This document shows, in pieces, positions 55,886-64,000 of a stretch of DNA of 64,000 nt. Numbering within the stretch: position 1 is the first letter of the stretch; each line of letters begins with the position of its first letter. This stretch comes from Roseiarcus sp963770035 (GTDB lineage: Bacteria; Pseudomonadota; Alphaproteobacteria; Rhizobiales; Beijerinckiaceae). Both the position numbers and the translations under genes were made by a program. The stretch is taken from assembly GCA_963770035.1 (NCBI GenBank), contig CAVYON010000031.1, positions 201,662-265,661 of the forward strand, given 5' to 3'. The notes beneath the pieces are model-generated. The model saw nothing but the letters and a program-made list of their open reading frames with translations, was not told where the DNA came from and did no database searches.

Positions 55886-57268
55886 TCAGAGACAGGGCAG
55901 ACGCAGAATCGCCCTGAGGCCGCCGAGCGGGCTCGCATCGAGTTCAAGCGAGCCGCCGTAGATCGACGCGAGTTCCACGACTATCGAGAGGCCGAGTCCG
56001 GATCCCGGACGCGATTCGTCGAGACGCTTGCCGCGCTCGAGCGCCTCGGCCCGAGCCGCGGCCCCAAGACCGGGACCGTCGTCGTCGATTTCTGCAATCA
56101 GGTACGGAGCTGCGTCCTTGCTCACAGCGGGCGCGCGCCGGGTTCGGATCGACACTGTCTCGCGCGCCCATTTACCGGCGTTGTCTAGCAGGTTGCCGAT
56201 CAGATCGGTCAGGTCTTGCTCTTCCCCGCGGAACTTAAGGCCCTGCTGCAGGTCGGCCTTGAAGGTCAGCCTGCGCTCGGCGTGCAGCTTCTCGAACGTG
56301 CGGACCAGCCTCTCGACCACGGGCTTGACCTCGGTGGCGAGCCCTGCGGTGCGGGCTCGCGCCGCCGCGCGGGCTCGGTCGAGATAGAACCCGACCTGCT
56401 GGCGCATGATCTCCGTCTGCTCGCGGACCTTCCCCTTCAAATTGGCGCTCCCCGAATCGGCCTCGTTGATTAGCACGCTGAGCGGGGTTTTCAGGGCGTG
56501 GGCAAGATTGCCGACCTGAGTGCGGGCCCGCTCCACGATCTCCCGGTTAGCGTCGATGAGTTGGTTCACCTCGACTGCAAGCGGCGCGACGTCGTACGGA
56601 AATTCGCCCTCAATGCGGTCGGCTTCGCCCCGTCGGATCGCAGCGACCCCCTCGCGCAGAACGCGAAGGGGCCGCAGCCCGTAGCGGACAGCGAGCGCCG
56701 TCGAACCGATTAGCGCCATCGCCAGCGTCAGGAAGGTTCCCGCCAGCGCCCATTCGAAGCCCCGCTCCTGCGCCTGGATGACATCGGCGTTCGCGGCGAC
56801 CTGGACGAGAAATCGCCCCTCGTCGCCAGCGTCGATCTGGCGCTCGACCATGCGCAGTTCGTGTCCGCCAGGCCCGATGACATAGCCGCTGAGAATCTCG
56901 CTGTGACCCGGGGCAACGGCGACAAGAGGGGGAAGTTGCGTGGCGAACAGCGAGGCGGAGGCGCGGATTTCCGGGGGGTCGACGTCCATGCGGGTGATCT
57001 GCCAGTACCACCCCGAAAAGGCGAGCTCGAACTGAGGCGCGATTCCCATCGGGGCGGGCGCTGCGCCCTTGGTCTCCTCGCCTGCGGCCAGATTGGCGAC
57101 GAGCGCCTTCAGATAGACGCCGAGTTGCTCGTCGAAATTGGCCTCCGTCCAGCGGGCGTTCAGCGCGCTCAGGCTGAAACCCGCAAGCGCCAGGATGAGC
57201 GTGCTCCAGAACGCCGCGGAAAAGAAAAGCCGCGCGGCGATCGAACGGGCGGCGAACCTCAACCGCAT
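55886..57268 (-). CDS. Sensor histidine kinase (PhoQ/BasS-like)
   Basis: A 460-residue membrane sensor kinase: helix 1 at ~12-35, a periplasmic domain (~36-180), helix 2 at ~185-205 (TFLTLAMALIGSTALAVRYGL), a HAMP-like linker, H-box GNLAHALKTPLSVL with His257, N-box LIGNLLDNAGKWA, and G-boxes EIDDDGPGLG, GSGLGLSIV. No response regulator adjoins it; instead it starts six bases after the ilvD stop and is probably co-transcribed with ilvD. Signal and partner are unknown. Confidence 0.92.
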   Translation of the reverse strand: MRLRFAARSIAARLFFSAAFWSTLILALAGFSLSALNARWTEANFDEQLGVYLKALVANLAAGEETKGAAPAPMGIAPQFELAFSGWYWQITRMDVDPPEIRASASLFATQLPPLVAVAPGHSEILSGYVIGPGGHELRMVERQIDAGDEGRFLVQVAANADVIQAQERGFEWALAGTFLTLAMALIGSTALAVRYGLRPLRVLREGVAAIRRGEADRIEGEFPYDVAPLAVEVNQLIDANREIVERARTQVGNLAHALKTPLSVLINEADSGSANLKGKVREQTEIMRQQVGFYLDRARAAARARTAGLATEVKPVVERLVRTFEKLHAERRLTFKADLQQGLKFRGEEQDLTDLIGNLLDNAGKWARETVSIRTRRAPAVSKDAAPYLIAEIDDDGPGLGAAARAEALERGKRLDESRPGSGLGLSIVVELASIYGGSLELDASPLGGLRAILRLPCL

Positions 57269-57274
57269 CGCGTG

Positions 57275-59116
57275 TCAGGGGACCTCGCGCACAGCTCCAC
57301 GCGCTGCGCTGGTGGCGAAAGCGGCATAGGCGCGCAAAGCCTGCGAGACTTTGCGGGCGCGCGGTTTCGCGGGCTTCCAAGCGGCCTCGCCTCTGGCTTC
57401 CATCGCTCGGCGGCGCTCGGCAAGCCTCGCCCCGTCGACGACCAGGCTGACTGAGCGGGCGGGAATGTCGATCTCGATACGATCGCCCTCTTCGATGAGC
57501 GCAATCGCCCCGCCCTCGGCGGCCTCTGGCGAGACATGGCCGATCGAGAGGCCGGATGTGCCCCCTGAGAAACGCCCATCGGTAATGAGCGCGCAGGCCT
57601 TGCCGAGCCCGCGCGATTTCAGATAGCTCGTCGGGTAGAGCATCTCCTGCATGCCGGGACCGCCCCGCGGGCCCTCGTACCGGATCACCACTATATCGCC
57701 CGCGGCGACTTTGCTGCTCAGAATTCCCTGGACGGCATCGTCCTGGCTTTCGAAAATGCGCGCGGGACCGGAGAATTTGAGGACGCTTGGGTCGACGCCC
57801 GCGGTTTTCACGATGCAGCCGTCGAGCGCGATATTGCCCTTCAGCACGGCAAGACCGCCATCCTTGAGGAACGCATGCTCGGCGTCGCGGATGACCCCTG
57901 TCTCCCGATCCTCGTCGAGCGAGGGGTAGCGCGCCGACTGGCTGAAGGCGACCTGAGTCGGGACCCCGCCCGGAGCGGCGCAGAAAAACTCGCGGGTCGC
58001 GCTGCTTGACGTCCGCTTGATGTCGTGGCGCGAGAGCGCATGCTCGAGCAACTCGGCGTGAACCATGCGCACGTCCCGGTTGAGGAGACCCGCGCGGTCG
58101 AGTTCGCCAAGGATGCCCATGATTCCGCCAGCCCGATGAACGTCCTCGACGTGAACGTCCGCAATGGAGGGCGCAACCTTGCATAGAACGGGCGCTCGGC
58201 GCGATAGGCGGTCGATGTCAGCCATGGTGAATGGGATTTCGGCCTCGTGCGCAGCGGCGAGCAGGTGCAGCACGGTGTTGGTCGAGCCGCCCATCGAGAT
58301 GTCGAGAGTCATCGCGTTTTCGAACGCGCGGAAACTGGCGATTGATCGAGGCAGCACGCCCGCGTCGTCCTCCTCGTAGTAGCGGCGAGCGAGGTCGACG
58401 ATGAGATGACCGGCCTCGACAAACAAACGCCTGCGGTCCGCGTGCGTCGCAACCACCGTGCCGTTGCCGGGAAGGGAAAGCCCGAGCGCTTCCGTCAGGC
58501 AGTTCATCGAATTTGCAGTGAACATGCCCGAACACGAGCCACAGGTCGGACAGGCGGAGCGCTCGATCACCGCGACGTCGGCGTCGCTCACCTTCTCGTC
58601 CGCCGCCGCGACCATCGCGTCGATCAGGTCGACCGTGCGCGTTCCCGTCGAAAGCTTGACCTTGCCGGCCTCCATCGGGCCGCCAGACACGAACACCGCG
58701 GGGATGTTGAGCCGCAGCGCGGCCATCAGCATACCCGGCGTGATCTTGTCGCAGTTCGAGATGCAGACCAGGGCGTCAGCGCAATGTGCGTTAACCATGT
58801 ACTCGACGCTGTCCGCGATGACCTCGCGCGACGGCAGCGAGTAAAGCATGCCGTCGTGTCCCATCGCGATGCCGTCGTCGACGGCGATAGTGTTGAACTC
58901 CTTGGCGACGCCCCCGACCGCTTCGACCTCGCGCGCCACCAGTTGACCGAGGTCCTTAAGGTGGACGTGGCCCGGGACGAACTGGGTGAAGGAATTGGCG
59001 ATGGCGATGATCGGCTTGCCGAAATCGCCATCCTTCATGCCGGTCGCGCGCCAAAGGCCGCGTGCGCCAGCCATGTTGCGGCCATGCGTCGAAGTGCGGG
59101 AGCGATAGGAGGGCAT
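57275..59116 (-). CDS. ilvD: Dihydroxy-acid dehydratase
   Basis: Iron-sulfur enzyme of branched-chain amino acid synthesis (2,3-dihydroxy-isovalerate to 2-ketoisovalerate); 613 residues. Start MPSYRSRTSTHGRNMAGARGLWRA at 59116 (GGAGG upstream) matches the family. Cluster and active-site motifs are CISNCDKITPGML, CPTCGSCSGMFTANSMNCL and RYEGPRGGPGMQEML, with DGRFSGGTSGLSIGH near the C-terminus. The long form with this N-terminus is the E. coli type. Confidence 0.96.
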   Translation of the reverse strand: MPSYRSRTSTHGRNMAGARGLWRATGMKDGDFGKPIIAIANSFTQFVPGHVHLKDLGQLVAREVEAVGGVAKEFNTIAVDDGIAMGHDGMLYSLPSREVIADSVEYMVNAHCADALVCISNCDKITPGMLMAALRLNIPAVFVSGGPMEAGKVKLSTGTRTVDLIDAMVAAADEKVSDADVAVIERSACPTCGSCSGMFTANSMNCLTEALGLSLPGNGTVVATHADRRRLFVEAGHLIVDLARRYYEEDDAGVLPRSIASFRAFENAMTLDISMGGSTNTVLHLLAAAHEAEIPFTMADIDRLSRRAPVLCKVAPSIADVHVEDVHRAGGIMGILGELDRAGLLNRDVRMVHAELLEHALSRHDIKRTSSSATREFFCAAPGGVPTQVAFSQSARYPSLDEDRETGVIRDAEHAFLKDGGLAVLKGNIALDGCIVKTAGVDPSVLKFSGPARIFESQDDAVQGILSSKVAAGDIVVIRYEGPRGGPGMQEMLYPTSYLKSRGLGKACALITDGRFSGGTSGLSIGHVSPEAAEGGAIALIEEGDRIEIDIPARSVSLVVDGARLAERRRAMEARGEAAWKPAKPRARKVSQALRAYAAFATSAARGAVREVP

Positions 59117-59804
59117 GTGCGGCCTGCAAACGTTTAAGAGAACGACGCCCGAGGCGCCGGGAACCGGCCTTTTCGCATTTTCAGCCAAGCGCCAGCAAGA
59201 GCCAGTGCGACAAATCGCCTGAGGCTCCGACGCGGGCTTGCCATGATGCCATTCGCGCGAACCTTGCTGTGGTTGGATGACCGCTCTATCCGCGGCGGCT
59301 CAAAGTCTTTCAGCATTCGGGTTGTCGCGAAGACGATGTTGATAATGCCCTTGGGCTGCCGGCAACAAGGTTGGTTGTGTGATGGTTGTCAACACGACGA
59401 CCAATAGACGATAACTTTACTTGTCACAAAATGATTCAACGAATAGCTATCTGCACCTGATACATGAGAACTTGGTCGAAAAAGACTAGTTTACGTCGTC
59501 AATTTTTTGCCACATTTAACTAGTTAATACTTGGTCATTGCAAAACTCTTGTTTGACTATGCGCCCGAAATGGTTTCTAAGCCAGGACGCGATCCCGACG
59601 ACGCGTCACCAGCGCAGTCGGAAAGGGTTGTTCTTATATCGATACGCTCTGGCTAGTAACCATCCCCCGCCCCGCCCGCCGCCCCGCGGCGAGATCGTGT
59701 CCCAACTGGTGGTGTAGCTCGGTTCGAGCAAGCCGGTCGCGAAGCGCGCTCTCCATAGCGCGGTACCGAGCGAGCGGCTTGCGGGCGGTCATCGTCGATT
59801 CTCC
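59117..59804. other. AT-rich intergenic region before the insertion sequence
   Basis: The centre (59330-59560) is clearly AT-rich with runs such as GTCAATTTTTTGCC and ACTAGTTTACG/AACTAGTTAATAC, unlike the rest of the window. A 52-codon minus-strand frame at 59634-59789 (MTARKPLARYRAMESALRDRLARTELHHQ) starts just outside the element end; I do not recognise it and list it only as possible. No promoter for ilvD could be singled out. Confidence 0.4.
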
Positions 59805-59977
59805 TGTCAATCGGCACCGAAAAGTAGGCCATGATCGGCGTCCAAAAGTAGGCCACTCCAGAGGTTGAAGTCGGCGTGTTTTGGACGCGCACGATGGGTA
59901 GCGTTCGCCCCGGCGAAGCTGGTCAGGGTTGCGCAGCCGGGGCGAACGCGGTGGGGTTAGCCGCTGTGTTTTGAGGG

Positions 59978-60392
59978 TCAGGCGCGGTTCTTGAAGCGCC
60001 AACTGTCGTTGCCGGTCTCGACGATGTCGCAGTGATGCGTGAGGCGATCGAGCAAGGCGGTGGTCATCTTGGCGTCGCCGAACACCGCGGACCATTCGGC
60101 GAAGGCGAGGTTGGTCGTGACGATGATCGACGTTCGCTCGTACAGCCGGCTTATCAGGTGGAACAGCAACTGGCCGCCCGACTGGGCGAACGGCAGATAG
60201 CCGAGTTCGTCGAGCACCACCAGATCGACGCGGGTGAGTTGCTCGGCCAGCCTGCCGGCGACGCCGGCGCGGGCCTCGGTCTCCAGACGGTTGACCAGGT
60301 CGACGACATTGAAGAAGCGCGCCCGAGCGTTGCGCTTGCGTATGCAATTGGCGGTGATGGCGATCGACAGGTGGCTTTTGCCGGCGCCCGTC
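59978..60392 (-). pseudogene. istB: istB, C-terminal part
   Basis: The AAA+ ATPase helper of IS21 transposition, here from the Walker A onward: STGAGKSHLSIAITANCIR, then RFFNVVDLVNRLETEA, Walker B VDLVVLDELGYLPF, LFHLISRLYERTSIIVTTNL and FGDAKMTTALLDRLTHHC to the stop at 59978. It has lost its N-terminus to the inserted element; the missing half is at 62984-63300 with FVGGT at its broken end. Rejoining at GTC gives an uninterrupted GGTGAGKS. Confidence 0.9.
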
Positions 60393-60414
60393 GAGACAGC
60401 GACATGGCGCCGGG

Positions 60415-60870
60415 ATTCTGGCGAGCGAAGAGACAATCTACTATGCCTTTCATCCGCTCGCTGGCAGGGCGGTGGCCACGGGCGGTCGGCGCGTCGTTTT
60501 CGGGGACGATGTCCATCTCACAATTCGTCTTGCCGACGGCACGCTGACATTGACGCCAGAGTGGATGTTGCGGCCTGCGGCTGCAGCCTGTGAGATTCGT
60601 ATGGCTCCGCGGCTTTGCCTGGCGCGCTTGCGTGATCTGCGCGCTTATCTCGATGCGGTTCTAGGCTCCGACCGTGGGGATTCGCCCCTGACCGACGGAG
60701 CTGATCATGCGCCTGAAACGCCGACAACCGGACCTGTTCGAAGAGCCGCCGCGCCTGCAACCGATCCCGAACGAACGCCGCCGGGCGATGGTGGAGAGTT
60801 TGCGAGCGCTTCTGGCGGAGGCGCTTTCGCAGAAGGTCTCGGCTTCGATCCGGAAGGAGGCGCGCCATGA
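60415..60870 (+). CDS. DUF5372-like protein of the recombinase element
   Basis: Reading frame with YYAFHPLAGRAVATGGRRVVFGD.., HLTIRLADGTLTLTPEWM and RMAPRLCLARLRDLRAYLDAVL, which resembles the DUF5372 proteins that precede small-ORF/recombinase cassettes in other genomes. The FHPLAGR block lies upstream of the first usual start (GTG at 60472), so the real start is unclear; the frame is open from the left element end and ATT at 60415 is only a placeholder. The last ~45 residues overlap the next gene. Function unknown. Confidence 0.5.
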   Translation: MLASEETIYYAFHPLAGRAVATGGRRVVFGDDVHLTIRLADGTLTLTPEWMLRPAAAACEIRMAPRLCLARLRDLRAYLDAVLGSDRGDSPLTDGADHAPETPTTGPVRRAAAPATDPERTPPGDGGEFASASGGGAFAEGLGFDPEGGAP

Positions 60871-60886
60871 GCCGGATCGAGGCTGA
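60707..60886 (+). CDS. Small protein preceding the serine recombinase
   Basis: A 59-residue basic helical protein: MRLKRRQPDLFEEPPRLQPI, NERRRAMVESLRALLAEAL and SASIRKEARHEPDRG. The pattern LFEEPP..L.P..R..MV..L..LL.EAL is typical of the small gene found just upstream of, and overlapping, recombinases of this type. It overlaps the recombinase start by 20 bases. Its role (perhaps a recombination directionality or regulatory factor) is unknown. Confidence 0.7.
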   Translation: MRLKRRQPDLFEEPPRLQPIPNERRRAMVESLRALLAEALSQKVSASIRKEARHEPDRG

Positions 60887-62948
60887 CCATCTCGCCCGGG
60901 AGGCGATCGTCTATGTCCGTCAGTCGACGGTCGATCAGGTGAACAACAACGTCGAGAGCCGTCGACGGCAATATGGGCTGGTCGAGCGAGCCCGGCAGCT
61001 CGGCTGGGCCGAGGTCAGCGTCATCGACGACGATCTCGGCCGCTCCGGCTCGGGCGTCAGCCGCCCCGGGTTCGAGAAGCTGCTGGCTGCGATCTGCGAA
61101 GGCCGGGTCGGCGCGGTGGTGTCGATCGAGGCCTCGCGCCTGGCCCGCAACGGGCGTGACTGGCACACGCTGCTCGAGTTCTGCGGGCTCGTCGGGACGC
61201 TGATCGCGGATGAGGACGGCGTCTACGATCCCCGTCTTCCCAACGACAGGCTCCTGCTCGGCATGAAAGGCACAATGAGCGAGATGGAGCTGACGATCCT
61301 GCGGCAGCGCGCCCATGAAGCGCTCAAGCAGAAGGCGCGCCGCGGCGAGCTCTTCACCTCGGTCGCCATCGGCTACGTGCGCGACCACCACGATCGGATC
61401 GAGAAGGACCCGGACCTTCGCGTGCGCGAAGCGCTTGCGCTCGTCTTTCGGAAGTTCGAAGAACTGCAGAGCGTGCGGCAGGTCCATCTCTGGTTTCGGC
61501 AGGAGAGGATCTTGCTCCCCGCCGTCTGCTACGGCGCGGAAGGCAGGGGCCTGGAGTGGAAGCCGCCGGTCTACAATACGATCCATCACATCCTCACCAA
61601 CCCGATTTACGCCGGCGCCTATGCGTACGGCCGGTCGATCAGCAAGACGAGAATCGAGAATGGCCGAAAACGCGTCACGCGCGGTGTTCGGGTCGAGCGG
61701 CCTGAGTGGGACGTTTTGATCCGCGACCACCATGAGGGTTATATCGGCTGGGATGCCTTCGAGAGGAATCAGCGCCTGATCAGCGACAACGCCAACGGCA
61801 AGAGCTGGGCGAGCCGGGGCGCCGTGCGGCGAGGGGAAGCCTTGCTCGCCGGCTTGTTCCGCTGCGGCCATTGCGGGCGCAAGCTGCATGTCGCTTATGG
61901 CGGAACGAAGGGCGACGTCGCGCGCTATCACTGCCAGGGCGCATTCCTCAACCACGGGACGAAGCGCTGCATCTCCTTCGGCAGTCTTCGCGTCGACGCC
62001 GCGGTCGCCGCCGAAGTCATCGAGCGCATTCAGCCTCTGGGCGTCGAAGCGGCTCTGGCGGCTCTTCAGGAACGTGGACGCGAGGACGTCGAGAAGCGCC
62101 GACAGGTCGAGCTGGCGCTCAAGCAGGCGCGTTTCGAGGCGGCGCACGCTCGACGGCAATATGACGCCGTCGATCCCGACAACCGGCTGGTCGCGGGCGA
62201 ACTCGAGCGGCGCTGGAACGAGCGCCTGAAGGAGGAGCGACGGCTTCAGGACGAACTCGATGCGTTCAGCGCCACGCCTTCGAACGGCGTAACTCCAGAT
62301 GAGCGGGAAGCGCTCATGAGGCTCGGCGCGGACGTCGAGCGCGCCTGGCATGCGGAAGGGACGACCATCGCCACACGCAAGCGGATCGTGCGCACGCTGA
62401 TCGAGGAGATCGTCGTACGCGTGGAGGATGATGGTCTCGATCTCGTCATCCGCTGGGCGGGCGAGGATCATACGCCACTCCGCGTGCGCAAGAACCGCAC
62501 GGGGGAGCACCGCTGGCGTGTCGACGCCGATGTCGTCAATCTGGTGCGGGCGATGGCCCGACAGATGCCGGACATGGGGATCGCGGCCGCTCTCAATCGG
62601 ACCGGGAAGACGACGGCCAAGGGGCATTCGTGGACGCGAACGCGGGTGGCCACTCTGCGCAACATTCACGGCATCGCCGTCTACCGAGAGGGCGAACGCG
62701 CCGAGCGCGGCGAGGCGACGCTGGAGGAGGCGGCCGAGACCCTCGCCGTCAGTCCCGCGACCGTTCGCCGCCTGATTGTCGAAGGCGCTCTTCCCGCAAA
62801 TCAGATCTGCAAAGGGGCGCCTTGGGTCATCCGCACCGCCGATATCCAGAGCGCCGAGGTCGCTTCCGCTGCCGAGCGGCGAAGGAAGCATGCGCCCAGA
62901 ACTCCGCCGTCTGAAGATCAGCCGGCGCTACCCCTGAACTTTCAATGA
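60867..62948 (+). CDS. Large serine recombinase with C-terminal excisionase-like helix-turn-helix
   Basis: A 693-residue site-specific recombinase. The resolvase domain has catalytic Ser20 (YVRQSTVDQV), SRLARNGRDW and GTMSEMELTILRQRAHEA; the Recombinase domain (~200-310) has ILTNPIYAGAYAYGR; the zinc ribbon is FRCGHCGRKLHV..YHCQGAF..KRCISFG at ~330-375; a coiled coil follows (~390-460). Residues ~615-665 (LEEAAETLAVSPATVRRLIVEGALPANQI) match a MerR/excisionase-type helix-turn-helix, a fusion absent from phage integrases. It should cut, ligate and move the element; the target is istB here. Confidence 0.93.
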   Translation: MSRIEADHLAREAIVYVRQSTVDQVNNNVESRRRQYGLVERARQLGWAEVSVIDDDLGRSGSGVSRPGFEKLLAAICEGRVGAVVSIEASRLARNGRDWHTLLEFCGLVGTLIADEDGVYDPRLPNDRLLLGMKGTMSEMELTILRQRAHEALKQKARRGELFTSVAIGYVRDHHDRIEKDPDLRVREALALVFRKFEELQSVRQVHLWFRQERILLPAVCYGAEGRGLEWKPPVYNTIHHILTNPIYAGAYAYGRSISKTRIENGRKRVTRGVRVERPEWDVLIRDHHEGYIGWDAFERNQRLISDNANGKSWASRGAVRRGEALLAGLFRCGHCGRKLHVAYGGTKGDVARYHCQGAFLNHGTKRCISFGSLRVDAAVAAEVIERIQPLGVEAALAALQERGREDVEKRRQVELALKQARFEAAHARRQYDAVDPDNRLVAGELERRWNERLKEERRLQDELDAFSATPSNGVTPDEREALMRLGADVERAWHAEGTTIATRKRIVRTLIEEIVVRVEDDGLDLVIRWAGEDHTPLRVRKNRTGEHRWRVDADVVNLVRAMARQMPDMGIAAALNRTGKTTAKGHSWTRTRVATLRNIHGIAVYREGERAERGEATLEEAAETLAVSPATVRRLIVEGALPANQICKGAPWVIRTADIQSAEVASAAERRRKHAPRTPPSEDQPALPLNFQ

Positions 62949-62983
62949 GATGGCGAGGTGAGCATTATGAATCGGGCTCGGTC

Positions 62984-63300
62984 CCGCCGACAAATACGAT
63001 ATTGCGCTGTGTTTCGAGGAATCCGCCGCCGTGCAGGTCGCGCACGAGGGCCTCGTTGACCGGGCTCCCGGTAAACGTGAACTCGGTCAGCTCCTTGGCC
63101 AGCGGCAGCTTGGCGGCGCCGATCTGATAGCTGATCGAGCGTGCTTCCTTCTCCGCCACCTCGGCGCTCAACAGGTCGCCGAGGATCTGCTGCACGGATC
63201 GCTGCCGCTTCAACCCGTCGCGCATGATGTCGTCGTAGGCGGCGCGCATGCCGGCGAGCTTGAGCTTGGCCATCAGCGCCAGCAGATCATGCCGCTCCAC
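62984..63300 (-). pseudogene. istB: istB, N-terminal part
   Basis: Begins with GTG at 63300, overlapping the istA stop by 14 bases, and reads ERHDLLALMAKLKLAGMRAAYDD, QILGDLLSAEVAEKEARSISYQ and FLETQRNIVFVGGT, the N-terminal and pre-P-loop part of IstB. At VGGT the sequence leaves istB and enters the recombinase element. The remaining ATPase core is at 59978-60392. Confidence 0.9.
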
Positions 63301-64000
63301 GGTCGACCTCCGCGGCGATGACGCGCAGACGGTCGTAGCGGGCGCAATCAGCCGCTGGGACGATGCGCAACTGCGGTAGGGACGGCGCCGCCAAGGGCGC
63401 CGGCGGCGTACGGTCGCGACCCCATGAGAGGATGTTGAGCACTGCATCACGGCTGCACAGGCCTTCGGACAAGGCCAGGCGACAGGCTTCCTCGACGGCG
63501 TCGAGACCGTCCTCGGGGATGGCGGCGAGGATGCCGACGAACTGGCGATCCGCCTCGTCGGAACGGCCGAGGCGGGCGCGCAGCTTGGTCAGGTTGGGCG
63601 GCAGCTCCCAGTCCTTGAACGGTGCGCCATTGCGCAGAGCGCCGGGCTTGCGGGCCAGGACCGGCAGATAGTGCAGCGGGTTGTAGCGAATGCGGCCGCT
63701 GCCGAAGACGCGCTCATGCGTGGCCACCACCTCGCCATCGAAGCGGACGACGACCCGATCGGCATAGGCCCGCAGTTGGACCGGCCGGTTGGCGGCCTTG
63801 GCCTCGATGCTGTAGCGGTTGCGATCGAAGCGGACCAGGCCGGTCTTCGAGGAGCCGACATCGACCTCGCGGAATCCGTCGAAGGGACCGCGGATCGGCA
63901 CAAGCGCCGGGCGCTCCGCCTCGAATGCCTCCCACACAGTCCGCTCACGGTCGTCGGGATGGCGTCTCTCGCGAGCGTAGGCGATGCAGCCGTCCTCCAA
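63287..64000 (-). CDS. istA: IS21-family transposase IstA, C-terminal part
   Basis: At least 237 C-terminal residues of IstA; the DDE catalytic domain and N-terminus are outside the window. The Mu-transposase C-terminal beta-barrel is visible in VDVGSSKTGLVRFDRNRYSI and VQLRAYADRVVVRFDGEVVATHERVF, then RYNPLHYLPVLARKPGALRNG. Its TGA stop overlaps istB, the normal istAB coupling. Confidence 0.93.
   Translation of the reverse strand: MEDGCIAYARERRHPDDRERTVWEAFEAERPALVPIRGPFDGFREVDVGSSKTGLVRFDRNRYSIEAKAANRPVQLRAYADRVVVRFDGEVVATHERVFGSGRIRYNPLHYLPVLARKPGALRNGAPFKDWELPPNLTKLRARLGRSDEADRQFVGILAAIPEDGLDAVEEACRLALSEGLCSRDAVLNILSWGRDRTPPAPLAAPSLPQLRIVPAADCARYDRLRVIAAEVDRGAA

Larger units (their letters stand above)
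60393..62983 (+). mobile_element. Serine-recombinase element inserted in the istB P-loop
   Basis: The two istB halves meet this segment at a shared GTC (60390-60392 and 62981-62983); deleting one GTC and the ~2.59 kb between restores istB in frame. It carries three overlapping plus-strand genes: a DUF5372-like protein, a 59-residue protein, and a large serine recombinase. No long terminal inverted repeats are visible, as expected for serine-integrase-type insertion with a short core. Confidence 0.75.
59805..64000. mobile_element. IS21-family insertion sequence, running off the window
   Basis: Left end marked by TGTCAATCGGCACCGAAAAG at 59805 and internal copies of the end repeat: TCGGCACCGAAAAGTAGGCC at 59811 and TCGGCGTCCAAAAGTAGGCC at 59835, as is usual for IS21 ends. 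It carries istB (split) and istA (partial) on the minus strand. The right end lies beyond 64000. A ~2.6-kb recombinase element is inserted in istB. Confidence 0.85.

Noticed and set aside
59634..59789. Minus-strand 52-codon frame next to the IS21 end
   Set aside because: Not recognised, short, and its 5' end abuts the element boundary; kept only as a possible frame in the intergenic entry.

Overview
The window is GC-rich chromosomal DNA from an alphaproteobacterium, most likely of the Hyphomicrobiales (Rhizobiales). This rests on the cycHJKL-type cytochrome c maturation order (ccmI-ccmE-ccmF-ccmH), the glnK-amtB pair, the gene styles of FtsK, TopA, MidA and AbrB, the frequent ATGA/GTGA/TTGA start-stop overlaps, and the small palindromic 'CTTCTCCC..GGGAGAAG' repeats. 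Species cannot be fixed from this sequence alone. No rRNA, tRNA or CRISPR array was seen.

Layout. 1-5.4 kb: minus-strand carbohydrate operon (zinc dehydrogenase, AraC regulator, remnant of an FGGY sugar kinase, then ABC ATPase, permease and binding protein). 5.5-12.7 kb: RAYT transposase relic, NYN-LOTUS protein, ftsK, amtB, glnK, tesB. 13-15 kb: remains of a restriction-modification locus (methylase C-terminus, DUF559 nuclease, helicase C-terminus) peppered with palindromic repeats. 15.3-17.8 kb: a large mosaic serine hydrolase. 17.9-27.8 kb: mostly housekeeping genes (thioredoxin-like protein, pgeF, midA, lgt, aminotransferase, pncA, dusA). 27.9-29.2 kb: a MbcA/RES toxin-antitoxin module with a HigA-like gene attached. 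29.3-34.2 kb: small stress-type genes and two Crp/Fnr paralogues. 34.6-36.7 kb: an oxygenase plus SEC-C/TPR/sulfotransferase operon. 36.8-45.2 kb: PEP-CTERM protein, phosphatase, MarR, isochorismatase-like, AbrB, pyrB, DUF1810 and two tandem SDRs. 45.3-46.4 kb: wrecked VapBC and a second, AT-richer pair containing a broken PIN-like protein. 46.5-59.1 kb: GNAT, topA, Uma2, the ccm operon, a lipoprotein, an orphan histidine kinase and ilvD. 59.8 kb to the end: an IS21-family insertion sequence whose istB is split by a serine-recombinase element.

A feature of the whole window is recurrent one-base frameshifts, mostly single-base gains in short homopolymers, in genes whose other frame resumes perfectly (sugar ATPase, midA, ccmI, both SDRs, RES toxin, Crp/Fnr 2 and others). 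This looks more like residual sequencing error than decay. True decay is also present: the RAYT relic, the FGGY fragment, the methylase and helicase tails, and the vapC stub.

The most interesting items are the recombinase element sitting exactly in the Walker A codons of istB, the 2OG-oxygenase/TPR-sulfotransferase pair, the serine hydrolase with phage-structural-like inserts, and palindromic repeats that have entered coding sequences in frame.
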